This document shows positions 33,559-41,811 of a DNA stretch of 64,000 bases, piece after piece. Below the pieces are notes generated by a model that saw only the letters and a program-made list of their open reading frames with translations, was not told where the DNA came from and did not search any database. The stretch covers positions 2,542,001 to 2,606,000 of the forward strand of contig NZ_CVUA01000001.1 in NCBI RefSeq assembly GCF_001282785.1, given 5' to 3'. The translations under genes and the position numbers were made by a program. This stretch comes from Halolamina sediminis. GTDB taxonomy: Archaea; Halobacteriota; Halobacteria; Halobacteriales; Haloferacaceae. Each line of letters begins with the position of its first letter. Position 1 is the stretch's first letter.

Positions 33559-35039
33559 CACCGGCCACCCCCATTGATTGCCGCGGCCACCGCCGAGAGC
33601 GACCGCTCGGCAGGCCAGTCGATCACGCGCTCGCAGACGCCGCGGCCCTCCCGGAGCCGAATCTCCCGCCGAGCACCGTGGAGGCGGCCGCCAGCGCTTG
33701 CCTCGCCGGTCGGATCTGGTGAGAGCAGTGTCGGTTCGTTGCCGACTACCGCGGCCCGCTTCGCGTACGATAGTGGTGCCCGGCCGACAAGCGGCGAGAC
33801 GATCAGTAACTCCGCACGCTCGGGGAACTGTGCGATCAGCCCCGAGACGTCGCGGCGGTCCGGCTCGGATTCGTTCTCGGCGAGCGAGGTGAGCGCAGTA
33901 TTGGCTGCGGTGCGGCGGGCAGCCACATCGGCGGCGGCCGAGAACACTGCGTCGGCGGCGTGCTGGCCTGTTTCGGTGCCGGCGTTCTCGACCCAGAGTG
34001 CATTGCCGGCCTCCCGGATCGACATTTCGACGTCGGCGGCGTCGACGCCAAGCACGGCGAGCGAGACGCGGTGGCCTAGCCCACGGTAGTGCTCGACGGC
34101 CGCCTCAGCGGCGTAAGCGGCGTACTCAGCGCCGGTCGGATGGGTCGGTGCGAAGGATCGCCGAGTCTCGGATCGGACGTCGAGCAGTACGATTTCCCGG
34201 GCTGCGCGTTCCTGTCTGAACTCCGTGGTAACTAGGTCGCCAGTTTTTGCGTACTGCCGCCAATTCACTCGGTTCTGGGCGTCGCCTGGACGGTACTCCC
34301 GCGTGGAGTGGAACTCCAGCCCTTCGCCACCTTGATCGCTCTGGGTCACCCCGGTCCGGAGCTTCGTCGCCTGATCCAGCCCGTCGAGGGCCGCCGGATC
34401 AGTGCAGTTGACGGAGTCGGCACCGCTGACGGTCGCCGAAAGTGTCGCGGTGTCAGTGCCCAACAGCGAGCGCGCGACCAGCCGTGCATCGCCGAACGCG
34501 AAGTCCCCGCGCTTGGCGATCACAGTGTAGGAGAACGAGCCGGTAGAGCCGGGCCGCAGCGCCAGCGATGCCCGGGCAGACCCGTCAGTAACGGCCAATT
34601 CCTTGGGAACGCTATCGACGATCCGGAGGTCCGTCACCACCGAGTCGCCGGTGTTGGTGACCGATACCGTCACCTCGACGGGATCGCCGGGGGTCAGCTG
34701 CCGGTCATCGACGGTGCGCTTCACGTCGATCGAGAGGTCCCCAGGCAGCGTTGATAGCGCGGCGTACCCTACGTAGACGAATGGGATCGTGGCGCCGGCG
34801 ACCAGCGTCGCTTTGGCGTAGAACAGTCCCAGACCAAGCAGGAAGAGGCCACCGACGAGCCAGACGCTCCAGGGGCCGATGCGGCGCACGCGGCGTAGAA
34901 GCGTCAGTGTAGAGCCAGTCGATTCTGCCGCTCCAGCTGTCCCAGTCTCGCTCGGTGTCGCGTCATCGCCGGACTGGGATGGGGTCGGCTGGCCGGTCGT
35001 GTCCTGTTCTTCGCGCGATCGCTGCGTTGCGTCACTCAT
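33558..35039 (-). CDS. DUF58-domain membrane-anchored protein
   Basis: A 493-residue protein: a polar N-terminus, two spans (WSVWLVGGLFLLGLGLFYA and a following one), a CARDB-like beta domain (PVEVTVSVTNTGDSVVTDLR) and a C-terminal DUF58 domain with the hallmark EFHSTREYRPGDAQNRVNWR followed by a vWA-like fold. DUF58 proteins accompany MoxR ATPases and are thought to be partners or substrates of the AAA+ chaperone. The ATG at 35039 overlaps the end of the DUF7269-like gene by 8 bp. Third gene of the operon. Confidence 0.88.
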   Translation of the reverse strand: MSDATQRSREEQDTTGQPTPSQSGDDATPSETGTAGAAESTGSTLTLLRRVRRIGPWSVWLVGGLFLLGLGLFYAKATLVAGATIPFVYVGYAALSTLPGDLSIDVKRTVDDRQLTPGDPVEVTVSVTNTGDSVVTDLRIVDSVPKELAVTDGSARASLALRPGSTGSFSYTVIAKRGDFAFGDARLVARSLLGTDTATLSATVSGADSVNCTDPAALDGLDQATKLRTGVTQSDQGGEGLEFHSTREYRPGDAQNRVNWRQYAKTGDLVTTEFRQERAAREIVLLDVRSETRRSFAPTHPTGAEYAAYAAEAAVEHYRGLGHRVSLAVLGVDAADVEMSIREAGNALWVENAGTETGQHAADAVFSAAADVAARRTAANTALTSLAENESEPDRRDVSGLIAQFPERAELLIVSPLVGRAPLSYAKRAAVVGNEPTLLSPDPTGEASAGGRLHGARREIRLREGRGVCERVIDWPAERSLSAVAAAINGGGR

Positions 35040-35697
35040 CTGTCTCCTCCTCGATCGGTGTTCGCGTGGCGGCGTCGGGGGCGGTTGCGAGCGTGGCGAC
35101 GGCGTCAATGCTGCGAACGAGACGTCGCCGGCCTTCGGCGGCCTCGTCAAGCCACCCGCGCAGCCGAGCGAGCAGTGGTACCGGGGCGGCGTCGCCCAGG
35201 AACCCTGCCGCGAGGTCGTCATCGGTCCACGCACCCTGTTCGATCCGACGGCGGGCCGCTTCGGGGCTTTCGCCTGCGGTCTGGAGTGCCGAAACGGCAG
35301 TCTCCCGAAGATCATTGCGGTACTGACGGGCATCGTCAAGCGACTCGACGCCGTCGAGTGCCTCGTCGGCAGCGTAGCCCGTGACGGTCGCCGGGTCGAC
35401 GTTAACGGACTCCGGGAGTCGCTCGTCGTCGCCGACGAGAACTGGGTCCGCCTCGCCGGTCGTACCCGAGAGCTTCCGGATCGCGACGACTAGCAGTGCC
35501 ATGGCGGCGATGGCGCCGACCGCCGTGTTCAGTAGCTGGTCCGTGTCGTACTCCGAAATCTGGTCGTAGATGGGTGTCAGCACGCCTTCGGCCGGAGCGA
35601 GCAGTTCGGGCGCGAGCAGCAGCGCGGCTGCGACGCCAAGCAGGGCCAGCAAGGTGAGTGTGAGTAGCCCGCGTCGGAGCAGGCCGAGTACACTCAC
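35032..35697 (-). CDS. DUF7269-like small membrane protein
   Basis: A 221-residue protein with a GTG start overlapping the stop of the transglutaminase gene (4 bp). Two hydrophobic spans near the N-terminus (LLTLTLLALLGVAAALLLA, then AVGAIAAMALLVVAIRKLSG) are followed by an acidic helical cytoplasmic part with RQYRNDLRETAVSALQTAGE. I recall it as DUF7269 of the same conserved haloarchaeal operon. Function unknown; it links the transglutaminase and the DUF58 protein by gene order. Confidence 0.72.
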   Translation of the reverse strand: MSVLGLLRRGLLTLTLLALLGVAAALLLAPELLAPAEGVLTPIYDQISEYDTDQLLNTAVGAIAAMALLVVAIRKLSGTTGEADPVLVGDDERLPESVNVDPATVTGYAADEALDGVESLDDARQYRNDLRETAVSALQTAGESPEAARRRIEQGAWTDDDLAAGFLGDAAPVPLLARLRGWLDEAAEGRRRLVRSIDAVATLATAPDAATRTPIEEETDE

Positions 35698-38513
35698 GCG
35701 GCATCACCTCCGGATTCGTCACCGTCATCTGCTGCCTGTTCGGAGTTAATCGACTCCATGGCCTCCTCGGCGACTTCCTGTCGCGTGGTGGGATCAGCGC
35801 TGTCGTAGGTGACTTCCCGGTAAGCGTCCCGTAGGCGCGTGACCGGGCCGGCAGGAAGGTTGGCATCCTCCACCGCGTATCGGGCAATTTCGCCCGGCGT
35901 CAGGGTGCGTACCTGTCGGAGTGGGAGGATACTGAGGAACCGCTGCCACGCCTGGCTGATCCGCTCACGGGCGGCCACAGTCTCGGGATCTGCCTCAGTC
36001 GTGTCCCCGACGCTTGATCCAGCTCCCGCCGTCGGCTCACTGGCTCGAAGGTTTCGGAGCCACGCGAGCAGTCGTTCCGGGAGTGACTGGATAGCCACGA
36101 CAGTTGTGGTGGCCCACGCAGTGAGGGAAGTGATGATGATCTGTGCGACTTCGCCGGGGGTCTTGGTGCGCTTCCGGAGCGCCTGTGCGAGTTCGACGAG
36201 TCGGTCTTTGGCGTTCGAGAGTGCCGCGATCACTGCTTCGACGCCACGACTCAGCGCGTCGGCCAGTGAGACGACCGTGACCAGGATCAGTTGGTAGCCC
36301 CGTCTGATGCTCCCCCCCGCCCGCGCGAGCAAGCTCCGGGGGGTGATCCCACGGTAGTACGCGATCCCGAACACTGCGCCGACGCCGGCTAATACACCTC
36401 CGACAACTTGTGCCAACGTGCTGAATAGCCCCTTGACGTCGACCGACGCGCGCTGACCGTGCGCGCTCACGGCGAGCGTGACCGAGTCGGTGGGGGGCAG
36501 CCGCCCGACCGCGGAGCCGTCGATGCCAGTGGTACCGACGGCCTCGCCGTCGATCGAGACGGTGGCGTTGGGGAGCGCTTCGTCACCGAGGGTGGCGTTA
36601 AGCGTTACCGGCGCAAACGGAATCGTTGCGGGCCAGCCCACGCTGTAGTTGAGTTCGAGCGAGCGGATCGTGACGGTCTCGGAGCCTTCGGTGCTGCCGC
36701 GGCTAACAGCGTACTCGTACTCCCCCGGATCGTTGGGAAGTCGGAACTCGAAGCGGCCTTGGGCGTCGGTACGGCCGATCTGATCGCCGTTCAGCGTCAC
36801 ATTGCCGTCGCGAACGGGCACATCGTCGATGGTTGCGACCAGCGTCACCCGGGCGTCACTGCGCACCTCGCCGACGAACGAAATCGAGGCGTTGGTGTTG
36901 AGCGTGAATGTGGTGTTCTCGCTAGTCTGGACCGCGTAGCCGTCGACGGCTCGCGGCGCGTCAGCTGGGGGCGGCAGCACGCCCGCAGTGTCGGTCCGTA
37001 CTGTCACGTCCAACTGTGCGGTGTATGGTACTCTGGCGACGACGGTCCCCTCGTTGTCGGTCCGGCCGACAGGCTCACCGTTGAACAGCACTTCGGCGCC
37101 GACAACTGGCTCACCTTCGCGCAGCACGGTCACCTCGACAGTGGCACCGGGGACGGCGGTCCTGTTGAGCGTCACGTTCAGTGGCGGTTCACTCTCGGTG
37201 GGCGTCGCGGTGGGTGTCGGCGTGGGCGTGGAGCTGTCTGTCGGGGTTGGTGTTGGGGTCGGTGTGGGGGTTGGCGTTGGGGTGGATGTCGAGGCCAATG
37301 TCCCCGTTCCAGTCCCGGTTCCAGTCGGCGTTCCAGTCCCGGTCCCAGTCCCGGTTCCAGTTCCCGTGCCTGTGCCAGTGGTCGTCTCGGTAGTCGTCGA
37401 CTCAAGGGCCTCGTTCTCGGCAGACTGGCGTGCCGAGCTCGGGGTTGGATCGAAACGGACCCAGCCGATCTCGGGGAAGTACACTTCAACCCACGCGTGT
37501 GCGTGCATCCCTCGGACGGTGTACTCGTTGGGGCCGGTCTGTTCGCCCGTCGCGTAGCCCACGACGTAGCGTGCGGGGATACCCTGTGAGCGCAGCATCG
37601 TCGTCATCGCGGTAGCAAAGTACTCGCAGTAGCCCTGATTCATCTCGAACACGAACTGCGAGGTGATCGTGCCGTTCTCGCGATCGTGGCTCGCGTTCAG
37701 TGAGTACTCTTTGTTCGACTCCAGCCACGACTCGATCTGGGTTGCCGTCTCGTAGGGAGTCTCCGATTCGGTGGTGAGTTCGGTCGTGAACGCGGCGACC
37801 TGCTGGGTGTCGTTGCCGGCGGGAAGGTCGGTGTAGGTCGACTCCACCTCGTTAGGGTAGTCCTCGCCGGCCGAGCGAAGCAGGCCGGGATCGTCTGGCG
37901 GCGCTACGGACTCGCCGACGTAGGTCGTGTCGGCCGGCATTGGCTCCTGACTCGAGATCGACCGCCCCGGCTCCAACTGGAGTGCATCGCTCTCGAGGGA
38001 GAGTGACTGCGGTCGCCAGACAGTCGGGAGCGCCGTCGCCGACTTGGCGAGCGTCACCTCGTAGTTGATCCGCTCGCCTGCGGCACCCTCGACAGGGGTA
38101 GTCCCGTCGAACGGCTGGGCGTCGCCAGTACGCTCCCACCCCTGCCCGGTGTAGCGGTCGAACGAGCCGGTACGCCAGTAGCTGGGTTGCTCGCTCCTGA
38201 CGACGAAGTGGACTTCCTGGTTCAGGCTGTTGTAAGCATTCGACGCGGTCGAGCCTTGGCTGCTTCCAGCATTCATCTGGCTGTCCGCCGATAGTGCGCC
38301 AAGCCCGCCCGACGCTAGACTCGTGGCGCCGCTATCTTCCCCGCCTAGCGGCTGGCCAAGGTTGAACTGTGCGGCAGGCGCTCCACCGCCGCCCACGAAC
38401 AGCGGCAGCGCCACGCTGGCGAGCACGACTGCGGCGACACAGACCAACGTCAACAGGACGCGCCACCACCGGCGGTCGCCTCCGAGTTCGACGGCTCCCT
38501 TGTCGTCGCTCAC
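35694..38513 (-). CDS. Transglutaminase-like membrane protein with DUF4129-type C-terminus
   Basis: A 939-residue protein and first gene of the operon. One N-terminal span (WWRVLLTLVCVAAVVLASVA) leads to an extracellular transglutaminase-like domain: NQGYCEYFATAMTTMLRSQG (Cys nucleophile), GMHAHAWVEVYFPEIGW (His) and VRFDPTPS (Asp). Then come low-complexity GTGTGTGTGT and TPTPTPTP linkers (about residues 375-440; bases 37180-37390), carboxypeptidase-regulatory-like beta repeats, a span (AQVVGGVLAGVGAVFGIAYY) and a C-terminal helical DUF4129-like region. The catalytic triad is complete, so it may crosslink or cleave envelope proteins. It lies downstream of the S-layer operon. Confidence 0.88.
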   Translation of the reverse strand: MSDDKGAVELGGDRRWWRVLLTLVCVAAVVLASVALPLFVGGGGAPAAQFNLGQPLGGEDSGATSLASGGLGALSADSQMNAGSSQGSTASNAYNSLNQEVHFVVRSEQPSYWRTGSFDRYTGQGWERTGDAQPFDGTTPVEGAAGERINYEVTLAKSATALPTVWRPQSLSLESDALQLEPGRSISSQEPMPADTTYVGESVAPPDDPGLLRSAGEDYPNEVESTYTDLPAGNDTQQVAAFTTELTTESETPYETATQIESWLESNKEYSLNASHDRENGTITSQFVFEMNQGYCEYFATAMTTMLRSQGIPARYVVGYATGEQTGPNEYTVRGMHAHAWVEVYFPEIGWVRFDPTPSSARQSAENEALESTTTETTTGTGTGTGTGTGTGTGTPTGTGTGTGTLASTSTPTPTPTPTPTPTPTDSSTPTPTPTATPTESEPPLNVTLNRTAVPGATVEVTVLREGEPVVGAEVLFNGEPVGRTDNEGTVVARVPYTAQLDVTVRTDTAGVLPPPADAPRAVDGYAVQTSENTTFTLNTNASISFVGEVRSDARVTLVATIDDVPVRDGNVTLNGDQIGRTDAQGRFEFRLPNDPGEYEYAVSRGSTEGSETVTIRSLELNYSVGWPATIPFAPVTLNATLGDEALPNATVSIDGEAVGTTGIDGSAVGRLPPTDSVTLAVSAHGQRASVDVKGLFSTLAQVVGGVLAGVGAVFGIAYYRGITPRSLLARAGGSIRRGYQLILVTVVSLADALSRGVEAVIAALSNAKDRLVELAQALRKRTKTPGEVAQIIITSLTAWATTTVVAIQSLPERLLAWLRNLRASEPTAGAGSSVGDTTEADPETVAARERISQAWQRFLSILPLRQVRTLTPGEIARYAVEDANLPAGPVTRLRDAYREVTYDSADPTTRQEVAEEAMESINSEQAADDGDESGGDAA

Positions 38514-38808
38514 GTGTTTCGTTTTCTACCTTTAGCCCGGGGGTCATGAATGATGCGATAGGGATAACTACGTCTATTCGGGCGTTTGTCGCCAGCTCCA
38601 CGCGACCGACTGTTCGCTTCGAGAAACGATAGAATTTCTCGCTTCTGTCGAATCCCATCATTCCTGCTTCATTTACAGTGCAACAGCCGGTATACAGGAC
38701 CTCTTACTCATCGGGCGGGTCTACCGACGGTCCGGATACTGACTTGCGATGCTTCCACTCACACGCATGTCGACGCACCTCACGGTCGCCGGCGTTGATG
38801 CCACAACC
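38514..38808. other. Intergenic spacer upstream of the transglutaminase operon
   Basis: About 295 bases. Besides the promoter of the operon on the minus strand (short AT-rich words near 38520-38530 and 38630), I see no gene or clear repeat. Confidence 0.4.
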
Positions 38809-38967
38809 TTACTTCGCTTCGATCGAGATGTCCTCCGACGCACACTGGGGACAGTGTGACCACCGATCGGCGTTTTTCCCATTCCCGGTCCTGATAGGGA
38901 GAACATCAGTTTTCGCCATACAGTCGAAACACGTGATCCGGACCGCATCAGTGACGCTGTAAGGCAT
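38809..38967 (-). CDS. Zinc-ribbon micro-protein, copy A
   Basis: A 52-residue frame from ATG 38967 to TAA 38809: MPYSVTDAVRITCFDCMAKT, then a polar middle, then RWSHCPQCASEDISIEAK. Two CxxC pairs (CFDC and CPQC) make one zinc site. A close paralogue follows upstream at 39065-39223 in the same orientation; they agree in VTDAVRITC, AKTDV, RWSHCP and SEDISIE. Selection for protein is shown by changes outside the motifs with conservation of frame and length. Function unknown. Confidence 0.75.
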   Translation of the reverse strand: MPYSVTDAVRITCFDCMAKTDVLPIRTGNGKNADRWSHCPQCASEDISIEAK

Positions 38968-39064
38968 ATCCGGAAGTGGTTGCTGGCCTCAGAAAAGCAC
39001 ATAGGTGATGACATTCCCCAAAGCGTCGACACACTTCATGTTCGCCGACATCGACGACGCAACC

Positions 39065-39223
39065 TTACGCCGGCTCGATCGAGATGTCCTCCGATCCACA
39101 GCGGGGGCAGTGCGACCACCGTTCAGGATCCTTGCAGTTGCCGGATTGGACAGGATCGACATCAGTTTTCGCCGTACAGTGGAGGCACGTGATCCGCACA
39201 GCGTCGGTAACGGTGGACGCCAT
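39065..39223 (-). CDS. Zinc-ribbon micro-protein, copy B
   Basis: A 52-residue paralogue of the gene at 38809-38967, with the same length and a 97-bp gap between them: MASTVTDAVRITCLHCTAKT ... RWSHCPRCGSEDISIEPA. The CxxC pairs are CLHC and CPRC. The duplication is in tandem, probably one transcript. The next upstream gene on the same strand is the dockerin-like secreted protein at 39342. Confidence 0.75.
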   Translation of the reverse strand: MASTVTDAVRITCLHCTAKTDVDPVQSGNCKDPERWSHCPRCGSEDISIEPA

Positions 39224-39341
39224 ATCGAGGAGTGATTCCTCGACACCCGAAAAGCATACCGGTGCTCAACTATCCCGATCGCTCGGGCGATACCGCCGTT
39301 GAGTGGCCGAACGAGTTGCATCTCCGGATCCTCGGGATCGC

Positions 39342-39761
39342 TTATTGCGTCCAGCGCCGGAGTGCGAGCGCGGCTGTCAACAGCAACAGGACAAACATGA
39401 CGTCGACGCCGTCGACGCTAGCGACCTGGAGTGTCTGCGTAGTGGGGCCGATCGTTGTCACGGTAAGCGTACCTTCCGACGAACAGTCGGCGACAACATC
39501 GCCGCTGTTGTATAACTCGATCACGCGGAGCAGCTCCGGAAACTCGACCTCGATGCCGCTGATCGAGCCGTTGCTGTTGTACGCATCGATCACCGTCAGG
39601 AGGTCTCGGAACCCGACCTCACAATCCGCACCGGGGATCGGGACCGGTGCTGCCGTTTCTGTCTGCATAGTGGTGGAGGCTACGGCCGTGGATGGTGCGA
39701 AGGCGGCCATGAGCACCAACACAGCAACGGCCCATACGCGAGAATCCACCATACGTGTCAT
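39342..39761 (-). CDS. Small secreted dockerin-like protein with C-terminal anchor
   Basis: A 139-residue protein: signal peptide (SRVWAVAVLVLMAAFAPSTA), then two dockerin-like half-repeats, CEVGFRDLLTVIDAYNSNGS and VEFPELLRVIELYNSGDVVA, a beta-rich spacer and a C-terminal hydrophobic span (VMFVLLLLTAALALRRWTQ). The half-repeats match those at the N-terminus of the beta-helix protein (10180-11628) and the C-terminus of the CARDB-like protein (15001-15987), so it may dock onto or recruit those. The two cysteines (CEVG and DCSS) flanking the pair may bond. An ATG at 39752 is another start. Confidence 0.78.
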   Translation of the reverse strand: MTRMVDSRVWAVAVLVLMAAFAPSTAVASTTMQTETAAPVPIPGADCEVGFRDLLTVIDAYNSNGSISGIEVEFPELLRVIELYNSGDVVADCSSEGTLTVTTIGPTTQTLQVASVDGVDVMFVLLLLTAALALRRWTQ

Positions 39762-39917
39762 TTAATTGTGGTTCGTGAAGAAGAGTGCTCCGGACGCGGC
39801 GATTAACACAGAAGTGAGCCATGAAGCCCGAGTACTCTCTCCCACCATCGACGACTGCGTCACCTGCGATAGGTCAGTCCGCCAAACAGCGGGAACGTGA
39901 CCAGCATGTCGGACCCG

Positions 39918-40091
39918 TCAAGTATCCCGGTCGGCGTACTCGAGGTAGCCCTGCAGGAGTTCCTGCCTGTCGAACCCATCGTGGGTCGGTCCGCTCTCGG
40001 GGGCGGTTCCGAAGGTCACAACGAACTCGTCGAGGCTGACCCGCTCGATGCGTGCAGCCTTGTACGCGATGCCGTCCAAGTGGTAGGTGCG
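39918..40091 (-). pseudogene. C-terminal relic of an unknown gene
   Basis: A minus-strand frame closed by TGA at 39918 reads HLDGIAYKAARIERVSLDEF, VVTFGTAPESGPTHDG, RQELLQGYLEYADRDT, which has good haloarchaeal protein character. Upstream it is cut by a TAG at 40092-40094, right where insertion-sequence debris begins. I do not recognise the family. It could be the tail of a gene broken by the insertion. Confidence 0.4.
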
Positions 40092-40264
40092 CTAAGCAAG
40101 TGGGCGATCGGTGGCATGAGCAGCTGCTTTGGAAACTCACTCTGGAAGGCGTCCGGCGAGGGGCCGGACGATGGATCCTCGTTACAGTTGGCGCTGGAAT
40201 CGTACTCCAAGCGCCATCCAGCAGTTGTGAATCGAGCCGTATGAGCTTTCTGGCCCTGTCTTCT

Positions 40265-40437
40265 ATCCGGATTCGCTCGATGCAGAGACCGTCGGTCGTC
40301 GTGCAGGTGATATCGTGGAGTGTCACGAGTGTGAGTTGGACGACAACGCAGACAAGAATGGTGCACTGATATCGGAATGCAAGCCTTGGGCAAGTTCTTA
40401 AGATCAGAGGGTCCACCTGGCATGACGCTGAGGGGCG
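40265..40437 (+). pseudogene. TnpB C-terminal remnant
   Basis: Plus-strand pieces of TnpB: ECHECELDDNADKNGAL (second half of the zinc finger and the RuvC-III block) and, one frame on, IGMQALGKFLRSEGPPGM, which matches the NLGKRALGKFSKPLSEAGAG end of the tnpB pseudogene at 11739-12879. The rest of the element is lost. Its second frame happens to run on into the metalloprotease frame, so care is needed in choosing that gene's start. Limits are approximate. Confidence 0.6.
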
Positions 40438-40469
40438 AAGCTTTTGCCCGCCGCCCGCCCAGTAGGGGT

Positions 40470-41468
40470 ATGGATCTCTTCCGCAGCGTCGGCGCCGTGG
40501 CGTCGGCTTCCGGCGACGGCGTCGTCGACTGGGCGGCGGTCTCCGAGGCCGCCAAGTCCGGGACCGACCCCGGCTCGCTCGACCTCTCGGCGGCCGACCG
40601 CGAGGGGTACGCGACCGACGTCCGCGACGCCCGGGACCGCATCCGCGAGGTCGGCGGCGTCGAGTTCGACGTGCCCGAGACGGTGTCGCTCCAGAACCGC
40701 CACCACTGGATCGACGCCAACGTCGACACGTTCCGGCGGCTGATCGAGCCGATGGCCGAGGAGTTCGACCAGCCGCTGTTCCCCGGTGCCTCCCGCGTCG
40801 TCAACACGGGCTCGATGTCGTTCTCGCTTGCCTTCCTCGGCCGGCACGTCCTCGGGCAGTACGACCCGCTCCTGCTGGCGGAGGCCGACCGCGGCCGAAC
40901 GTCGCCGCGGTCCGCGTCTACCGACGACGGCCCGACCCACGAACTGTACTTCGTCCACCCGAACATCGAGCGCACCGCCAGAGAACTGAACGTCGACTTC
41001 CCGCGGTTCCGGCGCTGGATCGCGTTTCACGAGGTGACCCACGCCGCGGAGTTCGGTGCCGCGGAGTGGCTGCCGGGCTACCTCGAATCACGGATGCGCG
41101 ACACGGTGACCGAACTCGCTGCCGGCGGGCTGAACCGCGAGGCGTTCTCCGAGCTCGACGCCGCGATGACCGCCGTCGAGGGGTACGCCGAACTGCTGAT
41201 GGATCGGGCGTTCGACGAGGAGTACGACGACCTTCGCCGGAAAATCGACGCCCGGCGGGGCGGCGGCGGACCGGTCGATCAGCTGATCCGGCGGCTGCTC
41301 GGGCTCGGGCTCAAGCGCCGGCAGTACGAACGCGGCGCGGCGTTTTTCACCGCTGTCGCCGACGCCGAGGGGCTGGAGACCGCCGGGAGAGTGTGGGACC
41401 GCCCGGAGAACCTCCCGACGGACGCGGAACTCGACGATCCCGAGCGCTGGCTCGCCCGGATCGAGTAG
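40470..41468 (+). CDS. Zincin-type metalloprotease (DUF2342 / F420-associated)
   Basis: A 332-residue protein with the zincin motif FHEVTHAAEFG (HExxH) and, about 60 residues on, AAMTAVEGYAELLMDRAFDE, whose glutamate is the usual third ligand. I know this as the DUF2342/zincin-2 family, often annotated as coenzyme F420 biosynthesis-associated from gene neighbourhood in actinobacteria and haloarchaea; cofC, cofG and cofH lie within 13 kb here. No signal peptide. The ATG at 40470 is chosen because upstream in-frame residues derive from tnpB debris. Confidence 0.82.
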   Translation: MDLFRSVGAVASASGDGVVDWAAVSEAAKSGTDPGSLDLSAADREGYATDVRDARDRIREVGGVEFDVPETVSLQNRHHWIDANVDTFRRLIEPMAEEFDQPLFPGASRVVNTGSMSFSLAFLGRHVLGQYDPLLLAEADRGRTSPRSASTDDGPTHELYFVHPNIERTARELNVDFPRFRRWIAFHEVTHAAEFGAAEWLPGYLESRMRDTVTELAAGGLNREAFSELDAAMTAVEGYAELLMDRAFDEEYDDLRRKIDARRGGGGPVDQLIRRLLGLGLKRRQYERGAAFFTAVADAEGLETAGRVWDRPENLPTDAELDDPERWLARIE

Positions 41469-41696
41469 CTACCACTCCCGCTCGGACATGTCCGGCGTGT
41501 CGGGCATCACGTCCCGGAGGTTCCGGACGACGAACCACGTCACGACGGCGCCGACGACGAGTCCCCCGACGCCCGCGAGCAGTGCAAAGCGGGTGCTGGA
41601 GCCGGCCTGAATCGACACGAGCACGCCGGAGAGACCGATGAGCAGCACGAAGCCGGCCTGCAGCACCAGCGAGCCGTTGTTCCCGTCACCGCCCAT
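41469..41696 (-). CDS. Small two-span membrane protein
   Basis: A 75-residue protein with two spans: LVLQAGFVLLIGLSGVLVSI and FALLAGVGGLVVGAVVTWFV, and an acidic C-terminus (DVMPDTPDMSEREW). It ends back to back with the metalloprotease gene (stop codons adjacent at 41468/41469) and is divergent from the acetyltransferase. Function unknown. Confidence 0.7.
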   Translation of the reverse strand: MGGDGNNGSLVLQAGFVLLIGLSGVLVSIQAGSSTRFALLAGVGGLVVGAVVTWFVVRNLRDVMPDTPDMSEREW

Positions 41697-41811
41697 CGCA
41701 CAGCCTCCCGTTCATGGCTCCAGAGAGGGCGTTCGACGGCTTGAACGCGGCGGTTGCGCCGCCCTGTGCCAGCCCACAAGACACCTATACCCCGCACTCG
41801 CCCCCGAACGT

